A stretch of 6,230 nucleotides of DNA from Phocaeicola_A sp963624095 (GTDB lineage Bacteria > Bacteroidota > Bacteroidia > Bacteroidales > Bacteroidaceae), in NCBI GenBank assembly GCA_963624095.1, contig CAVFNZ010000123.1, positions 1-6,230 on the forward strand, written 5' to 3'. The translations under genes were made by a program, and so were the position numbers. Under the pieces are notes generated by a model. That model did no database searches. It saw only the letters and a list, made by a program, of their open reading frames with translations, and was not told the origin of the DNA. This document shows positions 1-6,230 of the stretch, in pieces (the stretch's first letter is position 1; each line of letters starts with the position of its first letter).

Positions 1-12
1 CTACTTTCCAAC

Positions 13-68
13 GCCTATAATGTCATAGGCTCGTGCCTATAATGTCTCGGGGCTTTGCCTATAATGTC
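13..68. repeat. Three phased copies of a 12-bp direct repeat
   Basis: The word GCCTATAATGTC occurs without mismatch at 13-24, 35-46 and 57-68, so the copies start exactly 22 bp apart. The 10-bp spacers differ, although copies 2 and 3 share a GGCT-type stretch just upstream. The last copy ends two bases before the complement of the receptor's stop codon. Extra dyads link the copies: GCCTAT (13-18) can pair with ATAGGC (25-30), which can instead pair with GCCTAT (35-40), giving two mutually exclusive hairpins. There is no T-run, so this is not a typical intrinsic terminator. The array may continue beyond the left edge. The function is unknown. Near two-helical-turn spacing would suit a protein-binding cluster, and an intergenic repeat family is equally possible. 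Confidence 0.85.
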
Positions 69-69
69 G

Positions 70-2490
70 TTAAATGTTGAACTTGATGTCGATGCCGACT
101 TGACGGGGCTTGCAGGGTTGCGCGAATCCGGTGCCGCGGCTCTCGAAGTAGAACGTGTGGTACGAACGGTTGAAGAGGTTGTGTCCCCACAAGTCTATCT
201 GCATCCGCTTTGTCTGTAGGGATACGCGCCCGTTGTAGAACCCGTAATACGCTTGGCTGGCATCGTTGGCTTCTGTCCAGTAGGTCTTGCCCGTGCCGGT
301 GTAGTTGACATGGAACAGCAGCTGTTTCAGCGGTCGGTCGGGCTGGAAGAAGAAGGTGTACGTTGCTCCTACGTTCAGCGTCTGACGGGGAACAAACGGT
401 ACATAGTTGCCATGGTAGTCACTCTCCGCCTCACCCTCGTCGTACTCTTTGAAGACAGCCCTCGTGTAGCCGTACGACGCGTTCAGCTGCAACCGCTTGC
501 TGAGGCTTGCCTGCAGGCTCGCTTCCGCCCCGTAGCTCCTGCTGCGCCCGGCGTTCACCATGATGCGCCCCAGTCCGCTGTCCACGAACTTGGCTATCTG
601 TTGGTTGCGGGTGTCCATCGCAAAGAGGGCAGCGTCCGCCTGCACTTTTCCGTCGCACAGCGTGACGTGCGAACCAATCTCGTAGTTCCAGCTGTATTCG
701 GGCTTGTACGAGGTGGCCTCGTTGATGTCCAATTCCTCCTCGCTTACGGGAATATAGTCGAGATAGCCCCGGACCATGGACAATACGCGGTCCGGCATGC
801 CCATCCCCGCATAGGTGTCCAATTGCTGGTTGCATCCTTCCTTTATCTGTTGCATCATCCGGTTGGAGAGGTCAGACTGCGCCACGTCGGAGAACATCTG
901 CAGGTTGTAGCCGCCCGACCGGAAGCCGCGACTGGCGGAGAGGTAAATGTTATTGGAAGAGGTCAGGTCGTACTTCAGTGTGAACTTGGGCAACAGCTCG
1001 GTGTAGTGGTTCTTGGCCTTGCCCTTTAACCTGGAGACGGCGTTCTGTCCCGTGAGGTTGATGGGCATCCTCGCGCTGGAGAAGGTGAAATCGTAAGGCA
1101 GTTCCGTCAAGGTGCTGTAGTCCATCGCCAACCGCTCGTGTTCGACGCGCAGACCCACAGTGAACGAGAGTCCCTCTGTCAGCAGGTTGTCGAAGGTGGA
1201 TTGGTGAAACATCGCCACGCTGAATGCGGGCGTGCAGAAGTCGGCCTGTACGGGCATCGCTTCGCTGTTCAGCTTCACGGCCATGCTCATGCCTAAGGGC
1301 GACAGCGTTTCATTGGGCAGGTTGCGGTTGATGAGGCCGCTCAACATCTGTATGCCGTCCTGTCGGAACGTGACGGGACTTTGGGTGTTCAGGTCCTGGT
1401 AGGAGAGGAACAGCCCCGTCACCCATTTCCAGTTGCCGAGGGTTTGGTTCTTCAGCGTCAGCTCTTCGGTGTAGGCGTTGAGATGTTGTTGTTGTTCGAG
1501 CGTGTAGATGGAGGCGGAGGTGAAGTCCTGGTCCATAAACATACGGTCGTTCAGGTTTTGGTAGCCGGTGATGGAACTCAATGTCAGTCCGTTCAACTGA
1601 TATTCAAGTTCAAGTCCCGTGTGGAACAGTCCGCGCCGATAGCTGCCCTCGGAGTCGGTACTGATGGGTGACAGCGTGCCGGTGCCCTTGTCATACGCTC
1701 CGTAGGCATAGCCTCCTTCGTCGCTGTATTCATAGCCAACCGAGAAGTCCGCCTTCAGATTCTCCGTGGGGAACCAGATGGCGCGCAGTCGTCCGCCCGC
1801 ACTCTCCTGCGCGTCGGCTCTCTTGTTGAGGTAGGCGTTGCGGAAATACCCGTCCGCATGGCGATAGAAGCCTCCCGCGGAGAAGGCGAACCGGTTGCTG
1901 ATGCGGTGGTAATGGGTGACTGACGCACCCAACGCCCCGTTGGCGTTGGCGGCACTCAGCTGTATGTCAGTACCTTGGTAGCGGAACGGACTTTTGGTGT
2001 AAGCCTTGATGAGTCCTCCCATCGTGTTGCGGCCATAGAGTGTGCCTTGCGGGCCGCGCAGCACGTCGATGCGCTCTATGTCATAGAAGTTGAAGTCGAA
2101 CGTCGACTTGTCCAGATAGGGGATGTTGTCGACATACAATCCTACGGCAGGCGTATTCATGCGCGAGCCCACACCCCGTATGTAGACCGCGGAGGTGAGA
2201 CGTGACCCATAATCGGGCATATAGAAATTGGGGACTAACGAGGTAATGTCCTTTAGCGAGTTCACCTGATGGTTGTCCATAGCCTGTTTCGAGAGGAGCG
2301 ACACGGACAACGCCTGTTGGCGCAGTTTGGTGTGCTCCTTGGGGGATGCTACCACCAGCACCTCTTCGATGTCGATTACTCGGGTGGAATCTTGTCGCTC
2401 CGCGGAGCCGTTCTCGTGGTTGGTTGTCGGGCCGGCCATGGAGGCGACCGTGACAGTGAGGGATGTGGCAAGCGTAAAAAGTCTGTTCAT
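70..2490 (-). CDS. TonB-dependent outer-membrane receptor
   Basis: This 806-residue protein should import a scarce ligand across the outer membrane using energy passed from TonB-ExbB-ExbD. A signal peptide covers about residues 1-19. A TonB-box-like segment, DIEEVLVVASP, lies at 40-50. The plug runs over about 55-165 and contains the family hallmark RIDVLRGPQGTLYGRNTMGG at 140-159. The rest is a beta-barrel with alternating aromatic strands, the SRGFRSGGYN motif at 520-529 and a C-terminal strand after PRQVG (796-800) that ends in Ile. There is no N-terminal carboxypeptidase-regulatory-like domain, so it is not a SusC-type receptor, and no SusD-like gene starts within the window. It resembles the siderophore/heme/cobalamin iron-complex class, but the substrate is not evident. 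A hydrophilic stretch at about 530-595 looks like a long extracellular loop. Its own promoter lies just upstream. The family call is firm and the ligand is unknown. Confidence 0.95.
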   Translation of the reverse strand: MNRLFTLATSLTVTVASMAGPTTNHENGSAERQDSTRVIDIEEVLVVASPKEHTKLRQQALSVSLLSKQAMDNHQVNSLKDITSLVPNFYMPDYGSRLTSAVYIRGVGSRMNTPAVGLYVDNIPYLDKSTFDFNFYDIERIDVLRGPQGTLYGRNTMGGLIKAYTKSPFRYQGTDIQLSAANANGALGASVTHYHRISNRFAFSAGGFYRHADGYFRNAYLNKRADAQESAGGRLRAIWFPTENLKADFSVGYEYSDEGGYAYGAYDKGTGTLSPISTDSEGSYRRGLFHTGLELEYQLNGLTLSSITGYQNLNDRMFMDQDFTSASIYTLEQQQHLNAYTEELTLKNQTLGNWKWVTGLFLSYQDLNTQSPVTFRQDGIQMLSGLINRNLPNETLSPLGMSMAVKLNSEAMPVQADFCTPAFSVAMFHQSTFDNLLTEGLSFTVGLRVEHERLAMDYSTLTELPYDFTFSSARMPINLTGQNAVSRLKGKAKNHYTELLPKFTLKYDLTSSNNIYLSASRGFRSGGYNLQMFSDVAQSDLSNRMMQQIKEGCNQQLDTYAGMGMPDRVLSMVRGYLDYIPVSEEELDINEATSYKPEYSWNYEIGSHVTLCDGKVQADAALFAMDTRNQQIAKFVDSGLGRIMVNAGRSRSYGAEASLQASLSKRLQLNASYGYTRAVFKEYDEGEAESDYHGNYVPFVPRQTLNVGATYTFFFQPDRPLKQLLFHVNYTGTGKTYWTEANDASQAYYGFYNGRVSLQTKRMQIDLWGHNLFNRSYHTFYFESRGTGFAQPCKPRQVGIDIKFNI

Positions 2491-2513
2491 CTGTGTACCT
2501 ATTAAAAACGGTG

Positions 2514-2546
2514 CAAAGGTAAGGCTTCCATGCCCAATGAATCAAT
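2514..2546 (-). promoter_or_regulatory. Bacteroides-type promoter of the TonB receptor gene
   Basis: Read on the minus strand, TACCTTTG (2521 to 2514) matches the Bacteroides -7 consensus TAnnTTTG. ATTG (2546 to 2543) lies 21 bases upstream of it and matches three of four bases of the -33 element TTTG. Transcription would begin near 2507, leaving a leader of about 17 bases before the ATG at 2490. That leader is A/T-rich and contains a weak AGG. No further operator is evident in the space left between this promoter and the preceding terminator. Confidence 0.7.
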
Positions 2547-2570
2547 CCTCATTTATTAGGATTTTGCACA

Positions 2571-2627
2571 AGAAAACCGGCCGTCGGACCGAGAGGGCGC
2601 AAGTGCCGTTCAATCCGACGACCGGTT
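2571..2627 (-). terminator. Intrinsic terminator of the ABC-F gene
   Basis: Arms at 2614-2627 and 2575-2588 form a 14-bp stem around a 25-base loop. The single non-Watson-Crick position is a U-G wobble in the minus-strand transcript but a C-A mismatch in the plus-strand transcript. On the minus strand the stem is followed by UUUUCUU. The hairpin starts about 25 bases after the ABC-F stop codon. Strand-dependent pairing, the U-run and the position all indicate termination of the ABC-F transcript. The loop is long for a terminator but may fold further, since it contains GGC and GCC halves. Confidence 0.75.
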
Positions 2628-2651
2628 ATACGGGGTATTCCTTATAAAAGG

Positions 2652-4271
2652 TTATGCCTGTCCGTACATGCGGGCGCGCATCTCTTTGATGTGGTCGCTG
2701 CTGATGTACTCGTCGTAAGTCATCATCTTGTCAATGATGCCGTTGGGTGTCAGTTCGATGATGCGGTTGGCCACCGTCTCGATGAACTCATGGTCGTGCG
2801 ACGAGAAGAGGATATTTCCCTTGTAGGTCTTCAGGTTGTTGTTGAAGGCCTGGATGGACTCCAAGTCCAGGTGGTTGGTGGGAGTGTCCAGTATCAGGCA
2901 GTTGGCGTTTTTCAACTGCATGCGCGCAATCATGCAACGCATCTTTTCGCCTCCGGAGAGCACATTCACCTTCTTCAGCACCTCTTCGCCCGAGAAAAGC
3001 ATACGTCCCAGGAATCCCTTCATGTATACCTCGTTGCCCTCGCCAAACTGGCTGAGCCAATCCACCAGGTTGAGGTCGCAGTCGAAGAACGAGGTGTTGT
3101 CCAAGGGCAGATAGGCCGTGGTGATGGTGACACCCCAGTTATAGTGTCCGGCTGCGGGTTTCTGGTTGCCGTTGATAATCTCGAACAAGGCCGTCATGGC
3201 GCGCGGATTGTGACTCAGGAATACAATCTTGTCGCCCTTCTCCACGTTGAAGTTCACGTCGTTGAACAGTACCGTGCCGTCCTCGGTGACCGCACGCAGT
3301 CCCGACACCTCCAGTATCTGGTTGCCCGGCTCGCGCTCGGGGGTGAAGATGATACCCGGGTATTTGCGTGATGACGGTTTGATCTCTTCGATATTCAGCT
3401 TCTCCAGCATCTTCTTGCGGCTCGTGGTCTGCTTGCTCTTGGCTACGTTGGCGGAGAAACGGCGGATGAACTCCTCCAGCTCTTTCTTCTTCTCCTCGGC
3501 CTTGGCCTTTTGGTTTTGCTGCTGACGCAGGGCGAGCTGGCTGCTCTCGTACCAGAAGCTGTAGTTACCCGCGAAGAGGTTAATCTTTCCGAAGTCGATG
3601 TCCACGGTGTGTGTGCAGACGGAGTCGAGGAAGTGGCGGTCGTGGCTGACTACCAACACCGTGTGCTCGAAGTTGGAGAGGTAATCCTCCAACCACATGA
3701 CGGTCTCCATGTCCAGGTCGTTGGTAGGCTCGTCCAGCAACAGGTTGTCGGGGTTTCCATAGAGAGCCTGCGCCAACATGACGCGCACCTTCTCCTTACC
3801 GCTGAGTTCGCCCATGAGCGAGTAGTGCTTGTCTTCCGGGATGCCCAGGCCGCTCAGCAGGGCCGCCGCGTCGCTCTCCGCGTTCCATCCGTCGAGCTCG
3901 GCGAACTTCTCCTCCAGCTCAGAGACCTTCAGTCCGTCTTCGTCCGTGAAATCCGTTTTGGCATAGAGGGCTTCGCGCTGTTTCATGATGTCCCACAAGA
4001 TGGTGTGTCCCATCATCACGGTGTCCATCACCGTGTGCTCATCCCACTTGAAGTGGTCCTGCGAGAGGACGGAAAGCCGTTCGCCCGGACCCAGTGTCAC
4101 GCTGCCTTTCGTAGGCTCCAACTCTCCGGATATGGCACGCAGGAAGGTGGACTTGCCGGCACCGTTGGCACCAATCACTCCGTAGATGTTGCCGTTGGTG
4201 AATTTCAAGTTTACGTCGTTATATAAAACCCTTTTACCGAATTGAATCGCCAAGTTTGAAACTGTGATCAT
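2652..4271 (-). CDS. ABC-F family ATPase, YbiT-like, with degenerate second ATP site
   Basis: This 539-residue soluble protein has two nucleotide-binding domains and no membrane segments, close to the usual length of E. coli YbiT (about 530). ABC-F proteins of this type bind the ribosomal E site and modulate translation. Domain 1 has Walker A GANGAGKST (34-42), a Q-loop Gln at 71, signature LSGKEK (156-161), Walker B LLLDEP (177-182) and switch His210. A charged helical linker with the ABC-F tRNA-interaction character covers about 245-300. Domain 2 keeps signature LSGGEK (438-443) and His491. Its Walker A position reads SHNPRAMTA (353-361) with Met359 in place of Lys, the Q-loop Gln appears to be Leu390, and Walker B reads LILDTP (459-464) with Thr463 in place of the catalytic Glu. 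The start follows an AAAGAAG ribosome-binding sequence (4280-4274). Transcription is divergent from grpE. A drug-resistance role is possible but not indicated, since there is no attenuator-like leader. Confidence 0.93.
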   Translation of the reverse strand: MITVSNLAIQFGKRVLYNDVNLKFTNGNIYGVIGANGAGKSTFLRAISGELEPTKGSVTLGPGERLSVLSQDHFKWDEHTVMDTVMMGHTILWDIMKQREALYAKTDFTDEDGLKVSELEEKFAELDGWNAESDAAALLSGLGIPEDKHYSLMGELSGKEKVRVMLAQALYGNPDNLLLDEPTNDLDMETVMWLEDYLSNFEHTVLVVSHDRHFLDSVCTHTVDIDFGKINLFAGNYSFWYESSQLALRQQQNQKAKAEEKKKELEEFIRRFSANVAKSKQTTSRKKMLEKLNIEEIKPSSRKYPGIIFTPEREPGNQILEVSGLRAVTEDGTVLFNDVNFNVEKGDKIVFLSHNPRAMTALFEIINGNQKPAAGHYNWGVTITTAYLPLDNTSFFDCDLNLVDWLSQFGEGNEVYMKGFLGRMLFSGEEVLKKVNVLSGGEKMRCMIARMQLKNANCLILDTPTNHLDLESIQAFNNNLKTYKGNILFSSHDHEFIETVANRIIELTPNGIIDKMMTYDEYISSDHIKEMRARMYGQA

Positions 4272-4318
4272 GTCTTCTTTACCTATTTATTATATAATTA
4301 TATGTATCTACCAATCTG

Positions 4319-4350
4319 CAAAGATAGCCAAAGTGCCCAATCGGTGCAAA
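4319..4350 (-). promoter_or_regulatory. Bacteroides-type promoter of the ABC-F gene
   Basis: On the minus strand TTTG (4350 to 4347) is followed after exactly 20 bases by TATCTTTG (4326 to 4319), a full match to the Bacteroides consensus TTTG-N19-21-TAnnTTTG. Transcription would start near 4312, giving a very A/T-rich leader of about 40 bases. That is too short for a leader-peptide attenuator of the kind seen ahead of resistance ABC-F genes. Confidence 0.8.
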
Positions 4351-4421
4351 TCTGTCCGCCTCTTTTTGTGCATAGCGCAAGGAAACGGTCGGATTGCTTC
4401 TCCTTGTCGTCCGCTTGCCTG

Positions 4422-4457
4422 TGCCATTATGGCAGATGGATGGCCCGTTTGGACGGG
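4422..4457. repeat. Two adjacent short dyads upstream of grpE
   Basis: TGCCAT-T-ATGGCA at 4422-4434 is a 13-bp inverted repeat with 6-bp arms. CCCGT-TTGG-ACGGG at 4444-4457 is a hairpin with a 5-bp stem. Both lie between the ABC-F promoter and grpE. The first could be an operator half-site pair and the second an RNA hairpin in the grpE leader. Dyads this short can arise by chance, so a regulatory role is only a suggestion. Confidence 0.3.
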
Positions 4458-4560
4458 ATATCGCAAGTTTGTGAGGCGAACCGGGCCGAATGGCAAACTA
4501 TTTGTTGTGCGTTTGATAATTTTCAAATCCTTACAAGTATGAGCAATCATCATAAGCATC

Positions 4561-4570
4561 AAAAGAAGAA
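4561..4570 (+). promoter_or_regulatory. A/G-rich ribosome-binding site that favours the 4578 grpE start
   Basis: AAAAGAAGAA ends seven bases before the ATG at 4578. The ATG at 4539 is preceded by a pyrimidine-containing stretch without a purine-rich site. The upstream option would add the His/Lys/Asn-rich segment MSNHHKHQKKNNN, which is unlike a GrpE N-terminus. The downstream start is therefore preferred. Confidence 0.6.
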
Positions 4571-4577
4571 CAACAAT

Positions 4578-5159
4578 ATGGACCAGACAGAAAAAGAAAG
4601 AGTGGAAGAGGACGTTCTGAACAACCCGTCGGAGGAGGCTACGCAAGAGGAGCCGCAGGCTGAGGGGAGTCAGGCAGAGACTGAACTTTCGGAAGAGGAG
4701 AAGCTGAAAGAGGAGTTGGCAAAAGCGCAGGAAGAGAACGCTTCGATGCAAGACAAGTACCTGCGCCTGTCGGCTGAATTCGATAATTACCGGAAACGTA
4801 CCTTAAAGGAGAAGAGCGAACTGATAAAGAGTGCCGGCGAACGGGTGATAACGGACATCCTCCCTGTGCTGGACGACCTGGAACGCGCCTTGCAGAATAT
4901 GCAGAAGTCCGAAGAGGCCAAAGCCTTGGCCGAAGGAGTGGAGCTGATTCACGGCAAGTTCCTGAAGGTCTTGTCACAGCAGGGACTGAAGAAGATTGAG
5001 ACCGAAGGGAAGGAGTTCGACACCGATTATCACGAAGCGATAGCCATGATACCGGCGTCCAGTGAAGATATGAAAGGCAAGATATTGGATTGCGTACAGA
5101 CGGGTTACACGCTGAACGATAAAGTGATACGTCACGCGAAAGTTGCCGTGGCCCAATAA
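4578..5159 (+). CDS. grpE: Nucleotide-exchange factor GrpE
   Basis: GrpE is the cytoplasmic dimer that releases ADP from DnaK, resetting the DnaK-DnaJ folding cycle. From the chosen start it has 193 residues, normal for the family. Residues 1-50 are acidic and low in complexity. Residues about 40-110 form the long dimerisation helix, including KYLRLSAEFDNYRKRT (60-75). The C-terminal DnaK-contacting beta domain includes FDTDYHEAIAMIP (147-159) and the closing signature GYTLNDKVIRHAKVAVAQ (176-193). An ATG 13 codons upstream (4539) is in frame and cannot be excluded as the start. dnaJ follows after 33 bases in the same direction, indicating an operon. dnaK and hrcA are absent from the window. 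Confidence 0.96.
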   Translation: MDQTEKERVEEDVLNNPSEEATQEEPQAEGSQAETELSEEEKLKEELAKAQEENASMQDKYLRLSAEFDNYRKRTLKEKSELIKSAGERVITDILPVLDDLERALQNMQKSEEAKALAEGVELIHGKFLKVLSQQGLKKIETEGKEFDTDYHEAIAMIPASSEDMKGKILDCVQTGYTLNDKVIRHAKVAVAQ

Positions 5160-5192
5160 GCGTCACTTATAACAGAACGTTAACGGAAGATT

Positions 5193-6230
5193 ATGGCAAA
5201 AAGAGATTATTACGAGGTGCTGGAAGTGGCAAAGACCGCCAGCGCGGACGAGATAAAGAAAGCGTACAGAAAGAAGGCGATTCAGTATCACCCCGACAAG
5301 AACCCGGGCGACAAGGAGGCCGAAGAGAAATTCAAGGAGGCGGCGGAGGCTTACGAAGTGTTGAGTAACCCCGACAAGCGCGCCCGTTATGACCAGTATG
5401 GACATGCAGGCGTGGACGGCGCTTCCGGTTTCGGCGGCAACTATGGTGGACAGGGAATGTCCATGGACGACATATTCTCGATGTTCGGCGACATATTCGG
5501 CGGACGCGGTGGCTTTGGCGGCTTCGGTGGCTTTGGCGGCGGTAGCGGTCAAAGCCAGCGTCGTTATAGGGGGTCGGACCTGCGCGTGAAGGTGAAACTC
5601 AACCTGAAAGAGGTGTCCGAAGGCGCGAACAAGAAGTTCAAGCTGAAGAAGTATGTGCAGTGTACCCACTGCCACGGGACGGGTGCCGAGGGCAGCGGTG
5701 GAACGGAAACCTGTCCTACCTGTCACGGAACAGGCTCCGTAGTCCGTACGCAGCAGAGCATCTTTGGCATGATGCAGACGCAGTCCGTCTGTCCGCAGTG
5801 TGGCGGTGAAGGTAAAATCATCAAGAATAAGTGCAAGGAGTGCAACGGCGAGGGCGTTGTCTATGGCGAAGAGGTGGTGGAGGTGAAGATCCCCGCCGGC
5901 GTGGCCGAGGGCATGCAACTCTCCATGAACGGCAAGGGTAATGCCGGCCGTCACAACGGTGTGCCGGGAGATTTGCTGATTCAGGTGACCGAAGAGCCGC
6001 ATCCCGAACTCATCCGTCAGGATAATGATTTGATATATAACCTGCTGCTTAGCTTCCCGACGGCTGCCATTGGCGGCTCGGTGGAGATTCCCACCATTGA
6101 CGGCAAAGTGAAGGTGAAGATAGAGCCGGGTACACAGCCGGGCAAGGTGCTTCGTCTCCGCGGCAAGGGTCTGCCCAGCGTGAACGGTTACGGTACGGGC
6201 GACCTGCTGGTGAACGTCAGTGTGTACGTG
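5193..6230 (+). CDS. dnaJ: Chaperone DnaJ (Hsp40), 3' end beyond the window
   Basis: DnaJ delivers unfolded clients to DnaK and stimulates its ATPase. The 346 codons present are open to the window edge, and about 40 residues of a usual length near 390 are missing. The J domain covers about residues 5-69 with the HPD motif at 33-35. A Gly/Phe-rich region follows at about 70-120 and includes DDIFSMFGDIFGG. Four zinc-binding CxxCxGxG repeats lie at 157-164, 174-181, 200-207 and 214-221, with all eight cysteines present. Client-binding domains CTD1 and CTD2 follow, and CTD2 is incomplete. GGAAG at 5185-5189 is a clear ribosome-binding site for the ATG at 5193. This is a complete type I DnaJ with no missing key residue. 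It sits 33 bases after grpE and is probably co-transcribed with it. Confidence 0.97.
   Translation, partial: MAKRDYYEVLEVAKTASADEIKKAYRKKAIQYHPDKNPGDKEAEEKFKEAAEAYEVLSNPDKRARYDQYGHAGVDGASGFGGNYGGQGMSMDDIFSMFGDIFGGRGGFGGFGGFGGGSGQSQRRYRGSDLRVKVKLNLKEVSEGANKKFKLKKYVQCTHCHGTGAEGSGGTETCPTCHGTGSVVRTQQSIFGMMQTQSVCPQCGGEGKIIKNKCKECNGEGVVYGEEVVEVKIPAGVAEGMQLSMNGKGNAGRHNGVPGDLLIQVTEEPHPELIRQDNDLIYNLLLSFPTAAIGGSVEIPTIDGKVKVKIEPGTQPGKVLRLRGKGLPSVNGYGTGDLLVNVSVYV
5508..5543 (+). repeat. 18-bp tandem repeat in the Gly/Phe region of dnaJ
   Basis: Two in-frame 18-bp units, 5508-5525 and 5526-5543, share their first 15 bases (GGTGGCTTTGGCGGC) and encode GGFGGF then GGFGGG. This is the internal repetition expected of the DnaJ flexible linker. 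Because it keeps the frame, the linker could change length by slippage without disrupting the gene. Confidence 0.8.

Larger units (their letters stand above)
4351..4577. other. Non-coding divergent region and grpE leader
   Basis: Together with 4272-4350, this makes about 306 bases without a gene. The grpE frame stays open upstream to an ATG at 4302, but its translation there is Cys-rich and unlike the acidic GrpE N-terminus, so I regard it as non-coding. I find no tRNA, no recognisable riboswitch and no CIRCE (HrcA) element. No grpE promoter matches the Bacteroides consensus well. TAATTTTC at 4517-4524 is a partial -7 match but lacks a properly spaced TTTG. It overlaps a small dyad, TTTGA-N6-TCAAA (4512-4527). 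Confidence 0.6.

Noticed and set aside
13..68. CRISPR array or E. coli-type -10 promoters (each repeat contains TATAAT)
   Set aside because: A 12-bp repeat with 10-bp spacers is far too short for CRISPR. TATAAT is not the -10 element of the Bacteroides primary sigma factor, and no matching upstream elements are seen.
253..1029. 258-codon plus-strand frame inside the receptor gene
   Set aside because: It is a shadow of the receptor coding strand, rich in Val, Arg and Gln, without a domain or a credible ribosome-binding site.
3510..4226. 238-codon plus-strand frame opposite the ABC-F gene, and a similar one at 2691-3371
   Set aside because: Both mirror conserved ABC-F sequence and show the Val/Leu/Gln/His composition typical of antisense frames. 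No independent signals support them.
4290..4303. AT-rich palindromic tract containing TATAAT in the ABC-F leader
   Set aside because: It lies between the full-consensus Bacteroides promoter and the start codon, and is better explained as an unstructured translation leader.
4302..4577. N-terminal extension of grpE to the ATG at 4302, or a small separate gene here
   Set aside because: The extension is Cys-rich, unlike GrpE, overlaps the ABC-F promoter and lacks a ribosome-binding site.
5163..6002. 279-codon open frame on the minus strand opposite dnaJ
   Set aside because: It is entirely antisense to a well-conserved dnaJ. Its His/Leu/Ala/Val-rich translation has no recognisable domain, and the codon bias of dnaJ explains the absence of stops.

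Overview
The window looks like chromosomal DNA from a member of the Bacteroidales, probably Bacteroides or a close relative. Two putative promoters fit the Bacteroides-type consensus TTTG-N19-21-TAnnTTTG rather than the E. coli form. Translation leaders are A-rich with only weak Shine-Dalgarno matches. GrpE and DnaJ have the residue pattern I associate with Bacteroides homologues. This assignment is inferred from sequence style, not from a search.

Layout from left to right. Positions 1-69 are non-coding and carry three exact copies of a 12-bp word at a strict 22-bp period, directly after the stop of the first gene. Positions 70-2490 (minus) encode an 806-residue outer-membrane TonB-dependent receptor with a signal peptide, TonB box, plug and beta-barrel. 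Positions 2491-2651 hold that gene's promoter and a strong hairpin terminator for the next gene. Positions 2652-4271 (minus) encode a 539-residue YbiT-like ABC-F ATPase. Positions 4272-4577 form a divergent intergenic region containing the ABC-F promoter and two short dyads. Positions 4578-5159 (plus) encode GrpE, and 5193-6230 (plus) encode DnaJ, cut by the window end about 40 residues short.

There are three transcription units. The receptor and the ABC-F gene point the same way, but a terminator and a fresh promoter separate them, so they are probably independent. grpE and dnaJ are 33 bases apart and form a typical chaperone operon: GrpE is the nucleotide-exchange factor and DnaJ the J-domain co-chaperone of DnaK, which is not in the window. 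The ABC-F protein is probably a ribosome-associated translation factor, so the right two thirds of the window is protein-synthesis and protein-folding housekeeping. The receptor's ligand cannot be read from the sequence.

I see no defence system, mobile element, CRISPR array or RNA gene. The two most notable points are the phased 12-bp repeats at the left edge and the second nucleotide-binding domain of the ABC-F protein. That domain lacks the Walker A lysine, the Q-loop glutamine and the catalytic glutamate, and the opposing signature motif in the first domain is also altered. The result would be a protein with one canonical and one degenerate ATP site.
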